Positions 23,429 through 32,910 of a stretch of DNA of 41,025 nucleotides are shown piece by piece. The notes under the pieces are model-generated. The model saw nothing but the letters and a program-made list of their open reading frames with translations, did no database searches and was not told the DNA's origin. Source of the stretch: Clostridium sp. CAG:465 (GTDB lineage: Bacteria > Bacillota > Clostridia > TANB77 > CAG-465); NCBI GenBank assembly GCA_000433755.1, contig FR891295.1, positions 1-41,025 of the forward strand, in the 5' to 3' direction. Position 1 is the stretch's first letter. Each line of letters starts with the position of its first letter. A program made the translations under genes and the position numbers.

Positions 23429-25165
23429 ATGAAGAAAAGAAAAGAAAAAGTTGGAGGAATGGCCTTATTTAATGGCTTAATGTTAAGAAATAAAAAAAGA
23501 GAAGCTGTAGGTAGAGTAGATAATAACAATAACGTTTATGTGGAAATTAATGAACGTCAAAATAACATTGACGAAGATAGATTTACAATATATGATGTAC
23601 CTATAATACGTGGAATAATAAGTATGAAAAATATGATTGCATCATCAGTACCATATGTACTTAAATCTTCTCAGGAAATATTAGAAAAAAATTCAAATGA
23701 AAAAGTTGAGATTGATAAGTTTGAAGTTGTAAGTGCGTATATAATATCAATTACTCTTATTCTTGTTTTAGTTGCTGCAATACCGAATTTTATATCAAAA
23801 TTCCTTTCAGTAAATATACGTAATATATCGCAGGCAATTATGCAAACGTGTGCTTTTGTTATATATCTATTACTTCTTGCAAAAATTGACTCTCTAAAAA
23901 CTTTATTTGAGTATCACGGAGCTGAGCATAAAGTAGCTAATGCATATGAAAAATTAGAAAAAAAGAATATAACTGTAGAAAATGTAAAAAAATATTCAAG
24001 GTTTCATGCAAGATGTGGTGGAAACTTTGTCGTTTATCTATTTATTTTAATAATTGCAATAACTATGATTATTCCATCAAACAATCTAATATTTAAAACT
24101 ATTATACAAGTAGCTCTATTACCGTTTTTGGCAGGCTTTTCTTATGAATTAATAATGTATACAGAATATTTACCAAACTTCTTAAAATTTCTTGCTTATC
24201 CTGCAATGTCTATTCAATTCATAACTACAAGAGAACCAAGTGATGATAAAATTCAACTTGCAATTTATACGTTATTTGGGTGTATTAATGGAAATAAAGA
24301 AATAACAATTAATACATTTATAAAAAACTATTTATCATATAATAAAAAAATAAAAAAAGTTTTTGAAATTAAAGATGCAATATTAATATTTTCTTCAATA
24401 AAAGATATAAATTCTAACGAAATATTTACTAATATGGATAGTATAGTATTAAATTATAACGAACAAATAAAGGCAAATATAATGTTAAACAAATTGTATA
24501 AAGATAATTTACCCATTGCATATGTTATAGGTTACACAAATTTTTATAAAGAAAAATACTTTGTAAATTCTAATGTTTTAATTCCAAGAGTTGATAGTGA
24601 AATATTAGTAGAAAAAGCAATATCGTATATAGATAATGAAAAATGTAATACAATGCTTGATATGTGTACAGGAAGTGGTTGCCTTGGAATATCGATTGCA
24701 AAAAATTCTAATATAAAGCACGTTGATTTGATAGATATTTCTGCAGAAGCCCTTTTAGTTACATCTAAAAATATAAAAGGAAATGGAGTAGAGGATAAGT
24801 GCAATATAATAAAATCTGATCTATTTTCTAAATTAAAGGATTCAAATATAAAATATGATATGATAGTATCAAATCCACCATATATTAATTCTGATGTAGT
24901 TTTAACACTTGATGAAAGTGTTAAAAAGGAACCAGTACTGGCTTTAGATGGTGGAAAAGATGGAATGAATTTTTACAGAAAAATATTAAAAGATGCAAGA
25001 GAGTATTTAAACGATAAAGGAATAATCATATTTGAAATAGGATACGATCAGCTAAATAAAATACAATCAGAGATAAAAAAATATAAAGAATATAGTATTA
25101 TTGAGAGTATTAAAGATTATGGTGGAAATGATAGGGTGGTTATATGTCGTTTTCAGAAGAAATAA
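23429..25165 (+). CDS. prmC: DUF1385 (YqhQ-like) membrane protein fused to PrmC glutamine methyltransferase
   Basis: A 578-residue single chain joining two proteins normally encoded side by side. Residues 1-290 are DUF1385: GGMALFNGLMLRNK at the start, several membrane segments (near 101-120, 132-152, 200-218 and 225-245), YHGAEHK, then HARCGGNF, ending with FITTREPSDDKIQLA. Residues about 300-578 are PrmC, which methylates the GGQ glutamine of release factors: LPIAYVIGYTNFY, LIPRVDSEILVEKA, cofactor loop LDMCTGSGCLG (residues 411-418) and catalytic NPPY (482-485). I see no stop or frame break between the halves. The gene overlaps whiA by 22 bases. The release factor gene prfA, often next, is not here. 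Confidence 0.9.
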   Translation: MKKRKEKVGGMALFNGLMLRNKKREAVGRVDNNNNVYVEINERQNNIDEDRFTIYDVPIIRGIISMKNMIASSVPYVLKSSQEILEKNSNEKVEIDKFEVVSAYIISITLILVLVAAIPNFISKFLSVNIRNISQAIMQTCAFVIYLLLLAKIDSLKTLFEYHGAEHKVANAYEKLEKKNITVENVKKYSRFHARCGGNFVVYLFILIIAITMIIPSNNLIFKTIIQVALLPFLAGFSYELIMYTEYLPNFLKFLAYPAMSIQFITTREPSDDKIQLAIYTLFGCINGNKEITINTFIKNYLSYNKKIKKVFEIKDAILIFSSIKDINSNEIFTNMDSIVLNYNEQIKANIMLNKLYKDNLPIAYVIGYTNFYKEKYFVNSNVLIPRVDSEILVEKAISYIDNEKCNTMLDMCTGSGCLGISIAKNSNIKHVDLIDISAEALLVTSKNIKGNGVEDKCNIIKSDLFSKLKDSNIKYDMIVSNPPYINSDVVLTLDESVKKEPVLALDGGKDGMNFYRKILKDAREYLNDKGIIIFEIGYDQLNKIQSEIKKYKEYSIIESIKDYGGNDRVVICRFQKK

Positions 25166-25890
25166 AAAATGAAATTTTAAATAGCATAGAAAAAAACACT
25201 AAAAAATTGGATAAAATAAAATATGAAAGTTTTGGAGAAATGCTTACTCAGACAAATAAAAAAAATGACTTAAAAGATGAGTATAGTCAATTTTTTGATA
25301 TTTCCAAATTAAACGAAGATGAAATAAAATATGTACTAAAAGGAGTTTTTTTAAGTTCAGGATGTGTTGTAAATCCCTCTTTAGACTATCATCTTGAAAT
25401 ATCATTTAAAAATAAAGCATGTACAGAATATATATACGATATATTATCAGTACTTGAATTTACTCCTAAAATATTAAAAAGAAAAAATTCTAATAATTAT
25501 GTGATTTATATAAAAGATTCAGATCAAATTGCAACATTTTTAGGACTTCTTGAAGCAAATAACTCAGTTCTAAAGTTTGAACAAATACGTGTTGAAAAAC
25601 AAGTAAAAAATAATATAAACAGAACAATAAATTGTGAAACAGCTAACTTATCAAAAACGATTGCAAGTAGTGTAAAACAATTAGAAGCAATCAAGAATTT
25701 AAAGAAATGTGGAGAATATGATAGACTAGAAGAAAAATTAAAATATGTAGCTCAATTAAGAGAAAAGTATCCAGATAAAAGCTTAGCTTTTATTGCAAGC
25801 AAAACAAATGTAGAAAATAAACTTACAAAATCTGGATTAAAACATAGACTAGATAAAATAATTGAAATCTCAAATAATTATAAAAAATAG
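25144..25890 (+). CDS. whiA: WhiA family DNA-binding protein, short form
   Basis: A 248-residue WhiA homologue, a regulator tied to cell division and chromosome segregation in Gram-positives. It starts MSFSEEIKNEI, the family N-terminus. A reduced LAGLIDADG-like domain contains VLKGVFLSSGCVVNPS...YHLEISF. The C-terminal helix-turn-helix is intact: TANLSKTIASSVKQLEAI, then LREKYPDKSLAFIASK and LTKSGLKHRLDKI. Usual length is about 300-320; the missing residues lie in the first LAGLIDADG half (residues 20-75 here). The start overlaps the fusion gene. WhiA usually follows rapZ and yvcK, but neither is adjacent here. Confidence 0.9.
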   Translation: MSFSEEIKNEILNSIEKNTKKLDKIKYESFGEMLTQTNKKNDLKDEYSQFFDISKLNEDEIKYVLKGVFLSSGCVVNPSLDYHLEISFKNKACTEYIYDILSVLEFTPKILKRKNSNNYVIYIKDSDQIATFLGLLEANNSVLKFEQIRVEKQVKNNINRTINCETANLSKTIASSVKQLEAIKNLKKCGEYDRLEEKLKYVAQLREKYPDKSLAFIASKTNVENKLTKSGLKHRLDKIIEISNNYKK

Positions 25891-25915
25891 CCCTTTTATT
25901 TTGGGCTATTTTTTA
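25884..25915. terminator. Terminator between whiA and the leftward anchored protein gene
   Basis: A 10-bp stem, AAAATAGCCC with GGGCTATTTT, with a 9-base loop and A/T-runs on both sides, so it may serve both strands. Confidence 0.85.
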
Positions 25916-25929
25916 TACAGTAAACTTCA

Positions 25930-26679
25930 TTAATTAGTCTTTAAAGATTTTAGTTTAATATTAAGAACTGATTCTTGTTTGCTTAAATCGCTAATTAAAG
26001 AATTATATTGAGATACAAGCTTAACATTAGTAAACATAACATTACTTCCACTAATTTTCCAATTATCTTTATTGGTATTTAGAAAATCAAAAACATTATT
26101 AATATCATCTAACCATTTATCATATTCTGATACAATTTCCTTTAACGTATTAACATCTTCTTTTACCTTTAAATTTTTATTTATTTTATCAATAAATAAA
26201 TTTGAGTAATATTCAGATAAATTAAGCTCGCTTGCCTTTGAACTTATATATTCGTCTGAAATTAATTCATCATATTTAGCTAAAGTTGATGTCTCAGTTT
26301 CTTTAATTTTGTTAATATTTTCTTTAGTCTTAGTAAATTCAGGGCCATCACTTGAAATATTTGACGCAGTTAAAGAATTTGCAAGTAAATTTTTAGAATA
26401 TATTGAAACTAAATCATTAGATGTATTTAAATACTCAGTATAATATTCTTTTAACGCATTTTCAACTATTGCAAACTTCCCAGTTGTTTTAGTTTCACTA
26501 TCAAAGTTTGATGATGTATACATAGAATTTGCAACATCGTCTAAGATTTTTTCTTGATTTATTTTGTTTTGTTTATCAAAAAAATATACTCCAACAGCTG
26601 AGGCAACTAATACAGCCAAAACGCAAATAACGATTATTAAAATTAAAATTCCCTTTGAGATTTTTCCATGCTTTTTCAT
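25930..26679 (-). CDS. Unknown membrane-anchored helical protein, 249 residues
   Basis: I do not recognise the family. One N-terminal membrane segment (about residues 10-34, ILILIIVICVLAVLVASAV) anchors a long extracytoplasmic region made almost entirely of predicted helices, rich in Asn, Ser, Lys and Glu, without cysteines. The ATG at 26679 is chosen because AAAGGAGG lies 8 bases upstream; an ATG at 26706 has no site. The layout suggests a helical bundle outside the membrane, possibly a structural or sensor module. It follows the ferritin-like gene by 52 bases in the same direction. Confidence 0.7.
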   Translation of the reverse strand: MKKHGKISKGILILIIVICVLAVLVASAVGVYFFDKQNKINQEKILDDVANSMYTSSNFDSETKTTGKFAIVENALKEYYTEYLNTSNDLVSIYSKNLLANSLTASNISSDGPEFTKTKENINKIKETETSTLAKYDELISDEYISSKASELNLSEYYSNLFIDKINKNLKVKEDVNTLKEIVSEYDKWLDDINNVFDFLNTNKDNWKISGSNVMFTNVKLVSQYNSLISDLSKQESVLNIKLKSLKTN

Positions 26680-26731
26680 ATATTTATTTCCTCCTTTGCC
26701 AAACAATTATATCATATATATAATTGTTAGT

Positions 26732-28015
26732 CTAGCAATCACAATTCTTTTTTTGCATTAATTCACATTTTTTCATTGGATATCTTCCAACACAAGTATT
26801 GTCACATCTTCTATCACGTAATAATTTTATTGGGTTATCATCAACCTCAAATCTATAATCACAACCATGTTTTCTAATGTATTCATTAATAACCATGTGA
26901 CTTGGAACTTGATTTACATTGTTATTTACAATATCTTGATACATAAAAAATTCAAAATTATCCGGAATATCTTCAAGTAACAAATAATCTTCCCTAACAG
27001 AAGTATAACTTACAGTTTTTTCAAGTATTCTTCTTACATATTCAATGTTAGGCCCAAGTTTTAGAAGTTCAGGGAAAGTACCATCACATATAACTTCTTG
27101 CCATTCTTTATTTTCGTATTTTTTTAGCAGCTCTGCTGATTTATGAAGATGAGCAACTTCAAATTCAAAATAGCACTCCCATAATTTCTTTATACAAGGA
27201 TCTGTTTCATCCATCATACAAGAATAATATAGATAACATTCAGTATATTCATGCATAAGTAAATTTTCAAGCCATGACATATTAGGATCCATTAAACTTT
27301 CGTATTGACTTACATGTTCTTCTTCAACCATACCAATTTCTTGATATAATTTACGTCCAAGGTCAGAAGAATAAAAAGCACCTATATTCATGTAATAATT
27401 CATAGTTTGTTGTTCTGCAGCTGTAATTATTGCAATGTCAAGCTTTGTAATTAAATCTGCATCCTTGTAATTAGTAGCACATTTTACATTATCAAAAGGA
27501 TATCTATGATGTGCTATAGTAGGTCTTCCTGGCATTATTTCTGTATATCTACCAACTAATTTCTCTGGTAGTATTCCATATTCCATTTCAAGTAAGTCAG
27601 AATAACGGTATAAATGATCGAAATCTTCTAAAAGTGCAAAATTAAGAGCGTTTACAACATTTTGATCCGGATCACGTTGTGCAAGTCTTGCAGTAAGATC
27701 AACAGCTAATTGTTCGTAAGTTATTGTATGTTCAAGTAGTGTTTCTTTTTTAGGCTTTAAATTACTTATTTTCTTTTGTTGCTGCTGTTCAATATTTCTT
27801 AATAGAGCAAGTTCACGTCTTAAATCATTATTATTACAATTTCTTGAAAACTGATGAGAAAATTTTACAGCTTCAAATTCCGTTCCATTCATAAGAACAA
27901 TTCTAGTTTTTGTGTATGGACTTATTTCACATATATTATATGATTTTGGATAAAGTTCACACCAATTTTTAATACTTTTGTTTATATCCATAGGTTTTAA
28001 TTCAAATGGATTCAT
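26732..28015 (-). CDS. Ferritin-like di-iron protein of unknown role, 427 residues
   Basis: A 427-residue mainly helical protein. Glu/His helices are arranged as in ferritin-like four-helix bundles: LLEDFDHLYRYSD, AAEQQTMNYY, EEEHVSQYES, then LLMHEYTECYLYYS and FEFEVAHLHKSAE. Two bundles or one extended bundle are possible. The extreme C-terminus is cysteine-rich (RRCDNTCVG, MKKCELMQKKNCDC), perhaps for an additional metal. I know of no named member with this layout; similar proteins are annotated only as hypothetical or ferritin-like in Clostridia. The likely chemistry is oxygen or peroxide handling with iron, which is inference. AAGGAG lies about 10 bases upstream. Confidence 0.7.
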   Translation of the reverse strand: MNPFELKPMDINKSIKNWCELYPKSYNICEISPYTKTRIVLMNGTEFEAVKFSHQFSRNCNNNDLRRELALLRNIEQQQQKKISNLKPKKETLLEHTITYEQLAVDLTARLAQRDPDQNVVNALNFALLEDFDHLYRYSDLLEMEYGILPEKLVGRYTEIMPGRPTIAHHRYPFDNVKCATNYKDADLITKLDIAIITAAEQQTMNYYMNIGAFYSSDLGRKLYQEIGMVEEEHVSQYESLMDPNMSWLENLLMHEYTECYLYYSCMMDETDPCIKKLWECYFEFEVAHLHKSAELLKKYENKEWQEVICDGTFPELLKLGPNIEYVRRILEKTVSYTSVREDYLLLEDIPDNFEFFMYQDIVNNNVNQVPSHMVINEYIRKHGCDYRFEVDDNPIKLLRDRRCDNTCVGRYPMKKCELMQKKNCDC

Positions 28016-28092
28016 TCATATCACACTCCTTAAAAAATAATATGATAAAAGATCTATTAATATTCTAAATGATGTATAACTATTAATGTAAA

Positions 28093-29595
28093 TTACAGCT
28101 TTAAGTCTTTTTTTGTAAATGTAGAGGTAACAAACAAAAGAAAAATATATATTAAAACATATATTAGTATTCCATATACTAAAGAAATTACTTTTCCATT
28201 ATATGAAAAAGAAAGATATCTAATTGCGATGTTAGATAACAATATACATAAAAGTGGCTTTAAAAGAATAGATACAATATCTAATTTCACATTTGTTGCT
28301 TTTATAAGTTGTATAATACTAATAGATCCATTTAATATTTCACTTGTAAAAAGAACAATAATATAACCATATATTCCATATATAGGAAGTAAAATATACA
28401 TAAGTATTATACTAATAAATAAATCCAAAATGTTACATTTCATAACAGCTACCTGTTTATTTAATCCTTTAAGCATTCCATCAACGACATTATCTATATA
28501 CATAATTAAAACTAATGGTGCGATAATTTTGATATATCCTGCGACCTCCATTTTGCTATATATAGCCATACTAAGTTCATCTGCAAAAGTAAAAAATATT
28601 CCAAAAATCAAAACTGAAAAAAGCAATGTAAATTTAAATATTTTAGTCGTTACATTATTTATTCTTTTTTTGCTATTTAAGGCATTAAGTCTTGAATATT
28701 CAGGTATTAGTAGTCCTGCAAATACATTTATAAAAAGACAAGGAAACCATACTAATTGCATAACCATACCGGTAATCATTCCGTATTGTGATAATGCAAC
28801 TTCACAGGATATACCTGATTTCTCAAGTCTAATTGGAATTATAATTTGCTTTAAGGTTGAAAGACCCGACCTTATATATGATGTTATTGCAACAGGGCAT
28901 GATATTTTTATTATTTCTTTGTAGTATGTTTTGTTTTTATTTCTAATCTCTTTATATCTTTTCTTATCAATTTTATACATAAGCATAAGATATATAAATG
29001 AAATAAACTCAGATAAAAGTGAACCCAAAACAAGAGATAGGCACGCATTTTCAAGTGAGGAAGGAAGTATCATATTAAAAAAGTAGATAGATATTATAAT
29101 TTTAAAGAATTGTTCTATAAAATTTGCCGAAGCACTTTTAATTACTCTTGTAACAGCAGAAAAATATCCATTAACACTTGCAGATACAGCAAGTGGAGGA
29201 AGGCTTATTGCAATTAAAATTAATGAATTTGGTGATATCTTAGAATGTAAGAATTTAGTTGTTAAAAATTCTGAGCAAAGTATTAAGATAATCATTGCAA
29301 AACATCCCATAAAAAAGCTTAAAACTACAGACTGTTTTGTTATTTTTTTTACCTCTGAGTATTCTTTTAAAGCAAGTTTTTCAGATACTAAATGAGTTAC
29401 TGCTATTGATATACCTGATGTTGCAAGTGTAATTGCAAATGTATATATAGATATTATTAATTGATAAACTCCTAAAGCTTCAGTCCCAATTTTATTAGAA
29501 ATATATACACTAAATCCCATACCAACTATATTCATAAACAAGGAGGCAATAGATAATATTACTGTATTTATTACAAAAGTTTTAAATTTTTTCAT
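28093..29595 (-). CDS. spoVB: Stage V sporulation protein B (SpoVB/MATE-type flippase)
   Basis: A 500-residue integral membrane protein of the MOP superfamily with about 14 hydrophobic segments. The N-terminus INTVILSIASLFMNIVGMGFSV and the IGTEALGVYQL motif are those of SpoVB-type polysaccharide/lipid II flippases. Further signature regions are VSEKLALKE, YFSAVTRVIKSASANF and AGLLIPEYSRLNA. SpoVB is needed for spore cortex synthesis in Bacillus, though relatives act in vegetative cells too, so the assignment is to the family. It is transcribed leftward with a helical anchored protein and a ferritin-like protein downstream. Confidence 0.85.
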   Translation of the reverse strand: MKKFKTFVINTVILSIASLFMNIVGMGFSVYISNKIGTEALGVYQLIISIYTFAITLATSGISIAVTHLVSEKLALKEYSEVKKITKQSVVLSFFMGCFAMIILILCSEFLTTKFLHSKISPNSLILIAISLPPLAVSASVNGYFSAVTRVIKSASANFIEQFFKIIISIYFFNMILPSSLENACLSLVLGSLLSEFISFIYLMLMYKIDKKRYKEIRNKNKTYYKEIIKISCPVAITSYIRSGLSTLKQIIIPIRLEKSGISCEVALSQYGMITGMVMQLVWFPCLFINVFAGLLIPEYSRLNALNSKKRINNVTTKIFKFTLLFSVLIFGIFFTFADELSMAIYSKMEVAGYIKIIAPLVLIMYIDNVVDGMLKGLNKQVAVMKCNILDLFISIILMYILLPIYGIYGYIIVLFTSEILNGSISIIQLIKATNVKLDIVSILLKPLLCILLSNIAIRYLSFSYNGKVISLVYGILIYVLIYIFLLFVTSTFTKKDLKL

Positions 29596-29668
29596 TAGAT
29601 CACCTTTTATATCATTTTTTATAAACTATAACAATATATGTCTTAGTAATAAAAAAAATACAAAATAT

Positions 29669-29698
29669 AAGAGGTACTCAAATTAATGAATACCTCTT
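29669..29698 (-). terminator. Terminator of the 118-residue unknown gene
   Basis: On the minus strand an 8-bp stem (AAGAGGTA with TACCTCTT) is followed by T-rich sequence. Confidence 0.7.
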
Positions 29699-29705
29699 TA
29701 GGACT

Positions 29706-30062
29706 TTAATAAGAAATATAGGGTGTCATATAGCACTCAAATTTCTTAAAGTTTTTTGATAATTTAATTATAATTTTTCTTTTTGTCCTTCCAAGTGAAT
29801 TAAAAAGTTTTTTTATTTCAAAACTTTCATTATCACATATGATACTTAAATCATGTATGATATTTCTTTTTGAAGGAATATCTGTGCCCCTCATGTTTTT
29901 ATCAATTATTCTATAGCAGAAGTCCTTTTCATCATAGAATACAACATCAAAATTTTCACTTTTTAGTGATGTAAAATGATATTTGTCCTCTATCACGCCG
30001 TTATAAATATTGTAATAATCAAAGTATTTCTTAAGTTTAAGGATTATTCTTATTAGTTTCAT
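29706..30062 (-). CDS. Unknown 118-residue protein
   Basis: I do not recognise this family. It is soluble, basic and alternates short helices and strands; no motif stands out beyond a mid-region FDVVFYDEKDFCYRIIDKN. AAAGGAGAT precedes the ATG and a TTGACA-16-TATAAT promoter lies upstream, so expression is likely. It is divergent from hemW. Confidence 0.65.
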   Translation of the reverse strand: MKLIRIILKLKKYFDYYNIYNGVIEDKYHFTSLKSENFDVVFYDEKDFCYRIIDKNMRGTDIPSKRNIIHDLSIICDNESFEIKKLFNSLGRTKRKIIIKLSKNFKKFECYMTPYISY

Positions 30063-30101
30063 AAATTTAATCTCCTTTATTTATTTAAATTTCTATAATA
30101 T

Positions 30102-30129
30102 ATTATACTTTTTTTTGAACTTATGTCAA
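30102..30129 (-). promoter_or_regulatory. Promoter of the 118-residue unknown gene
   Basis: On the minus strand TTGACA (30124-30129) and TATAAT (30102-30107) with a 16-base spacer. Confidence 0.65.
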
Positions 30130-30136
30130 ATACTAA

Positions 30137-30165
30137 TTGAACATATTAAAGATATATGATATATT
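30137..30165 (+). promoter_or_regulatory. Promoter of hemW
   Basis: TTGAAC (30137-30142) and TATATT (30160-30165) with a 17-base spacer. The start codon follows 16 bases later, so the leader is short. Confidence 0.6.
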
Positions 30166-30181
30166 AACACAGGTGAAAAAA

Positions 30182-31333
30182 ATGAGAGAAAATATAGGGA
30201 TATATATACATATTCCATTTTGTAAGAAAAAATGTTTTTATTGTGATTTTGTATCTTATGAAAATAAAGAAAATTTAATTCAAGAATATATAGATGCTGT
30301 ATGCCTTGAAATATTACAAAATGCAGAAATATTAAGTGAATACAACATATCAACAATATATTTTGGTGGAGGCACACCATCATTAATAAAAGCGGAATAT
30401 ATTGAAAAAATTCTTAATACTTTAAAACTATTTGTTACAGATGAAAAAGAAATAAAGGAGATTACTATTGAGATAAATCCAAATAGTGCCTCTTTAGATA
30501 AATTAGAAAAATACTATAATTTAGGAATAAATAGACTAAGCATTGGCTTGCAATCTACTCATGACAAAATTCTTAGAAATATAGGGAGACTTCATACCTT
30601 TAATGATTTTAAAGAGGCCCTAAAAAATGCAAATGCTGTAGGTTTTAAAAATATATCTGTAGATTTAATTTATCCTCTTCCTGGATTAAATCTTTCTGGT
30701 TTTAAAGAAACATTAAATAGTGTAATAAAATTAAAAGATGAATTTAATATAAAGCATATATCGGTATATAACTTGGAAGTCCATGAAAATACAAGACTTG
30801 ATTTTTTACTTAAAGAAGGATTTGTATCACTTTGTAATGAGGATGAAGAATATAAAATGCGTGAAGAATTAAACAAAAGATTACAAGATAATGGATTTGT
30901 TAAATATGAAATTTCTAATTATGCATACCCAGGATTTGAATCGAAGCATAATCTTTGTTATTGGAATCAAGAAAAATATATAGGATTTGGAGTTAATGCT
31001 TCATCGTTTTTTAATTTAAAAAGATACAGAAATACTTCAAATATAGATAAATATATTGATGGAATAAAAAATAATAAAAATATAGTTGTTGAAACTGAAG
31101 AATTAGACAAACTTTCACTTATGAAAGAATATATCATTCTAAAATTAAGACTTTCTAAAGGAGTTGAAATATCCGAATTTAAGCAAAAATTCGGTACTGA
31201 TATATTTGATATATTTAATACTGAGTTTAATTCTTTAAAAAAAGATAATTTAGTTAATATAACATCTAAAAATATTTCCCTTACAAGTAGAGGAGAAGAA
31301 GTTGCAAATATTGTCTGGGAAATGTTTGTATGA
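30182..31333 (+). CDS. hemW: HemW radical-SAM heme chaperone
   Basis: A 383-residue radical SAM protein of the HemN/HemW group. The motif IHIPFCKKKCFYCDF carries the CxxxCxxC cluster ligands plus the following phenylalanine and aspartate. FGGGTPSL, the E-I-NP (ITIEINPNSAS) and SIGLQS segments follow, then GYE-type YEISNYAYPG. HemW binds and transfers heme rather than making it, and it is commonly misnamed as coproporphyrinogen oxidase. The ATG at 30182 is preceded by AGGTGAAA; an upstream in-frame ATG at 30137 lacks a site. In many Firmicutes hemW precedes hrcA; here it does not. Confidence 0.92.
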   Translation: MRENIGIYIHIPFCKKKCFYCDFVSYENKENLIQEYIDAVCLEILQNAEILSEYNISTIYFGGGTPSLIKAEYIEKILNTLKLFVTDEKEIKEITIEINPNSASLDKLEKYYNLGINRLSIGLQSTHDKILRNIGRLHTFNDFKEALKNANAVGFKNISVDLIYPLPGLNLSGFKETLNSVIKLKDEFNIKHISVYNLEVHENTRLDFLLKEGFVSLCNEDEEYKMREELNKRLQDNGFVKYEISNYAYPGFESKHNLCYWNQEKYIGFGVNASSFFNLKRYRNTSNIDKYIDGIKNNKNIVVETEELDKLSLMKEYIILKLRLSKGVEISEFKQKFGTDIFDIFNTEFNSLKKDNLVNITSKNISLTSRGEEVANIVWEMFV

Positions 31334-31388
31334 GAAAATAATGTGTATATAAAATTTTTAAAATTAATAAGTTAAAGGAGAGAATTTA

Positions 31389-32718
31389 ATGGAAAGTTAT
31401 AAAAATTGCATAAAAGCATCTAAAATACCACATACAATAGATAATTACTATTTGAATAATTTAAGCTTTTATAATCCAGCTACGTCTTGGGGAATCTGTG
31501 GCAAAAACATTTCAAAGTATGATATGAATAATTTGTCAAAAGAATCATTTTGCAGACTAGCTTTTGATAGTAAAACAATATTTAGTCCTAATCAAAAAAA
31601 TATATTTCATCCAGAAATTTTATTAGAAAAAGGAAAATCATTTGGATTAGGATTAAATAATTTGCATAATGTAGGCCTTGATGGAAAAGGAATTAATGTA
31701 GCAATTATTGATTGGAATTTCAATTATAATAACCCTGAAATGATTATGTCAAACGGAAAAAATAAGATTTTATATTATGATAATAGTAAATCAAGTCAAA
31801 AGAGTTGTGATGGATATCATGGAAAAACTGTTTCAAGTTTACTTGCTGGAAACAGTGTCGGCGTTTCTCCAAATTCTAATATTTATTATTTTGCAATTGA
31901 CGATATACCTAGTGATGAAGATAAAATAGATATTTTTAATAAAATCATAGAATTAAACAAAGAAGGAAAAAATATTCAAATTATTTCAATGTCATCGTGT
32001 CTTAATGATAGAAGTAGTGAAAAGAAGTATGCTAATTTATTAAGAGAATCTGGTGTTGAACTTATTTCATCAAATACATTTTTTGATAATAATTTTACAT
32101 ATTTTGATAGAAATAATTATTTAGATATTAGTGATTATAATAATTTTGAAATACCTGTATTTCTTAAGCAAAAAATTATTAGTGAGTGTCCTTATTCTTT
32201 AGAAAATAAAAATGAATTGTTGAAATGTTACACTACATTTACTAAAGGATATGTACATGTACCATGTGGTGGAAGAACAACATTACAAATTGAAGGAAAT
32301 GGCTACCAATATATTGCAACCTCTTGTGCAAGTTATTCAATACCACAGGTTGCTGGATTGTTTGCAATTGCAAAACAACTTGATCCAAATATAAGTTTTA
32401 AAGAATTTTCTATTATTGCTAAGGAAAAATCCTCTTTAAATAAAATTCGGATTTAATATTATAAATCCTGAAGAAATAGTTAAAGAAATAAATATTAGAA
32501 ATAAGGATAAAATTCAAAAAGGAAGCTTGTACCAAAAAATATATGAATCATCAAGTAAATATATTCTTAAATTAAATAGTTTAGCTAAGTCAGATTTTAT
32601 AGGAAATTTACAAAATTTTGTTAATAGCACTCCTAATTTTCAAGAATTAAATGGAGATGAAAATACATATTTTAAGCAGCATGCTCCAAACTCTTTAAAT
32701 GATAGAAATTTTAAATAA
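31389..32718 (+). pseudogene. Subtilisin-like (S8) serine protease, frameshifted near the C-terminus
   Basis: A protease-like gene of about 440 codons interrupted once. Residues 1-355 carry a plausible catalytic triad: D108 in NVAIIDWN, H144 in DGYHGKTVSSLLAG and S312 in ATSCASYSIPQVAG, the expected order. There is no signal peptide, so it may be cytoplasmic, or exported another way. The frame ends early (KIRI-stop). Reading past an AAAA run at 32442-32445 as AAA restores an open frame starting FGFNIINPEEIVKEI and ending at 32718. That continuation looks like authentic C-terminus, so one base appears to be inserted. Either a true inactivation, a slippage site or a sequencing error. AAAGGAGAG precedes the ATG. 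Confidence 0.75.
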
Positions 32719-32790
32719 AAAAATTATATATTGTATAGATAAATAGTTTAAATAGGTAAGAATATATAACGATATGAAAGAAAAAACCAA

Positions 32791-32826
32791 TGCTACTAGA
32801 ATATAAATTAAAAAGATCTAGCAGCA
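32791..32826. other. Hairpin in the gap before polA
   Basis: TGCTACTAGA (32791-32800) and TCTAGCAGCA (32817-32826) pair at 9 of 10 positions with a 16-base loop. There is no T-run, so it is a weak terminator candidate. Apart from this hairpin nothing recognisable lies in the 190-base gap. Confidence 0.3.
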
Positions 32827-32910
32827 CAATATATCGGTTGAAATAAGAATATAAATATGTTAGAATAACTGTTATATATTAAAGAAAAAATAGTAATGTG
32901 AGGTTAGAAT

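Noticed and set aside
30182..31333. Oxygen-independent coproporphyrinogen III oxidase (HemN)
   Set aside because: Length and the N-terminal layout fit HemW, and no other heme synthesis gene is in the window.
32791..32826. Intrinsic terminator before polA
   Set aside because: The stem has a 16-base loop, one mismatch and no following T-run.
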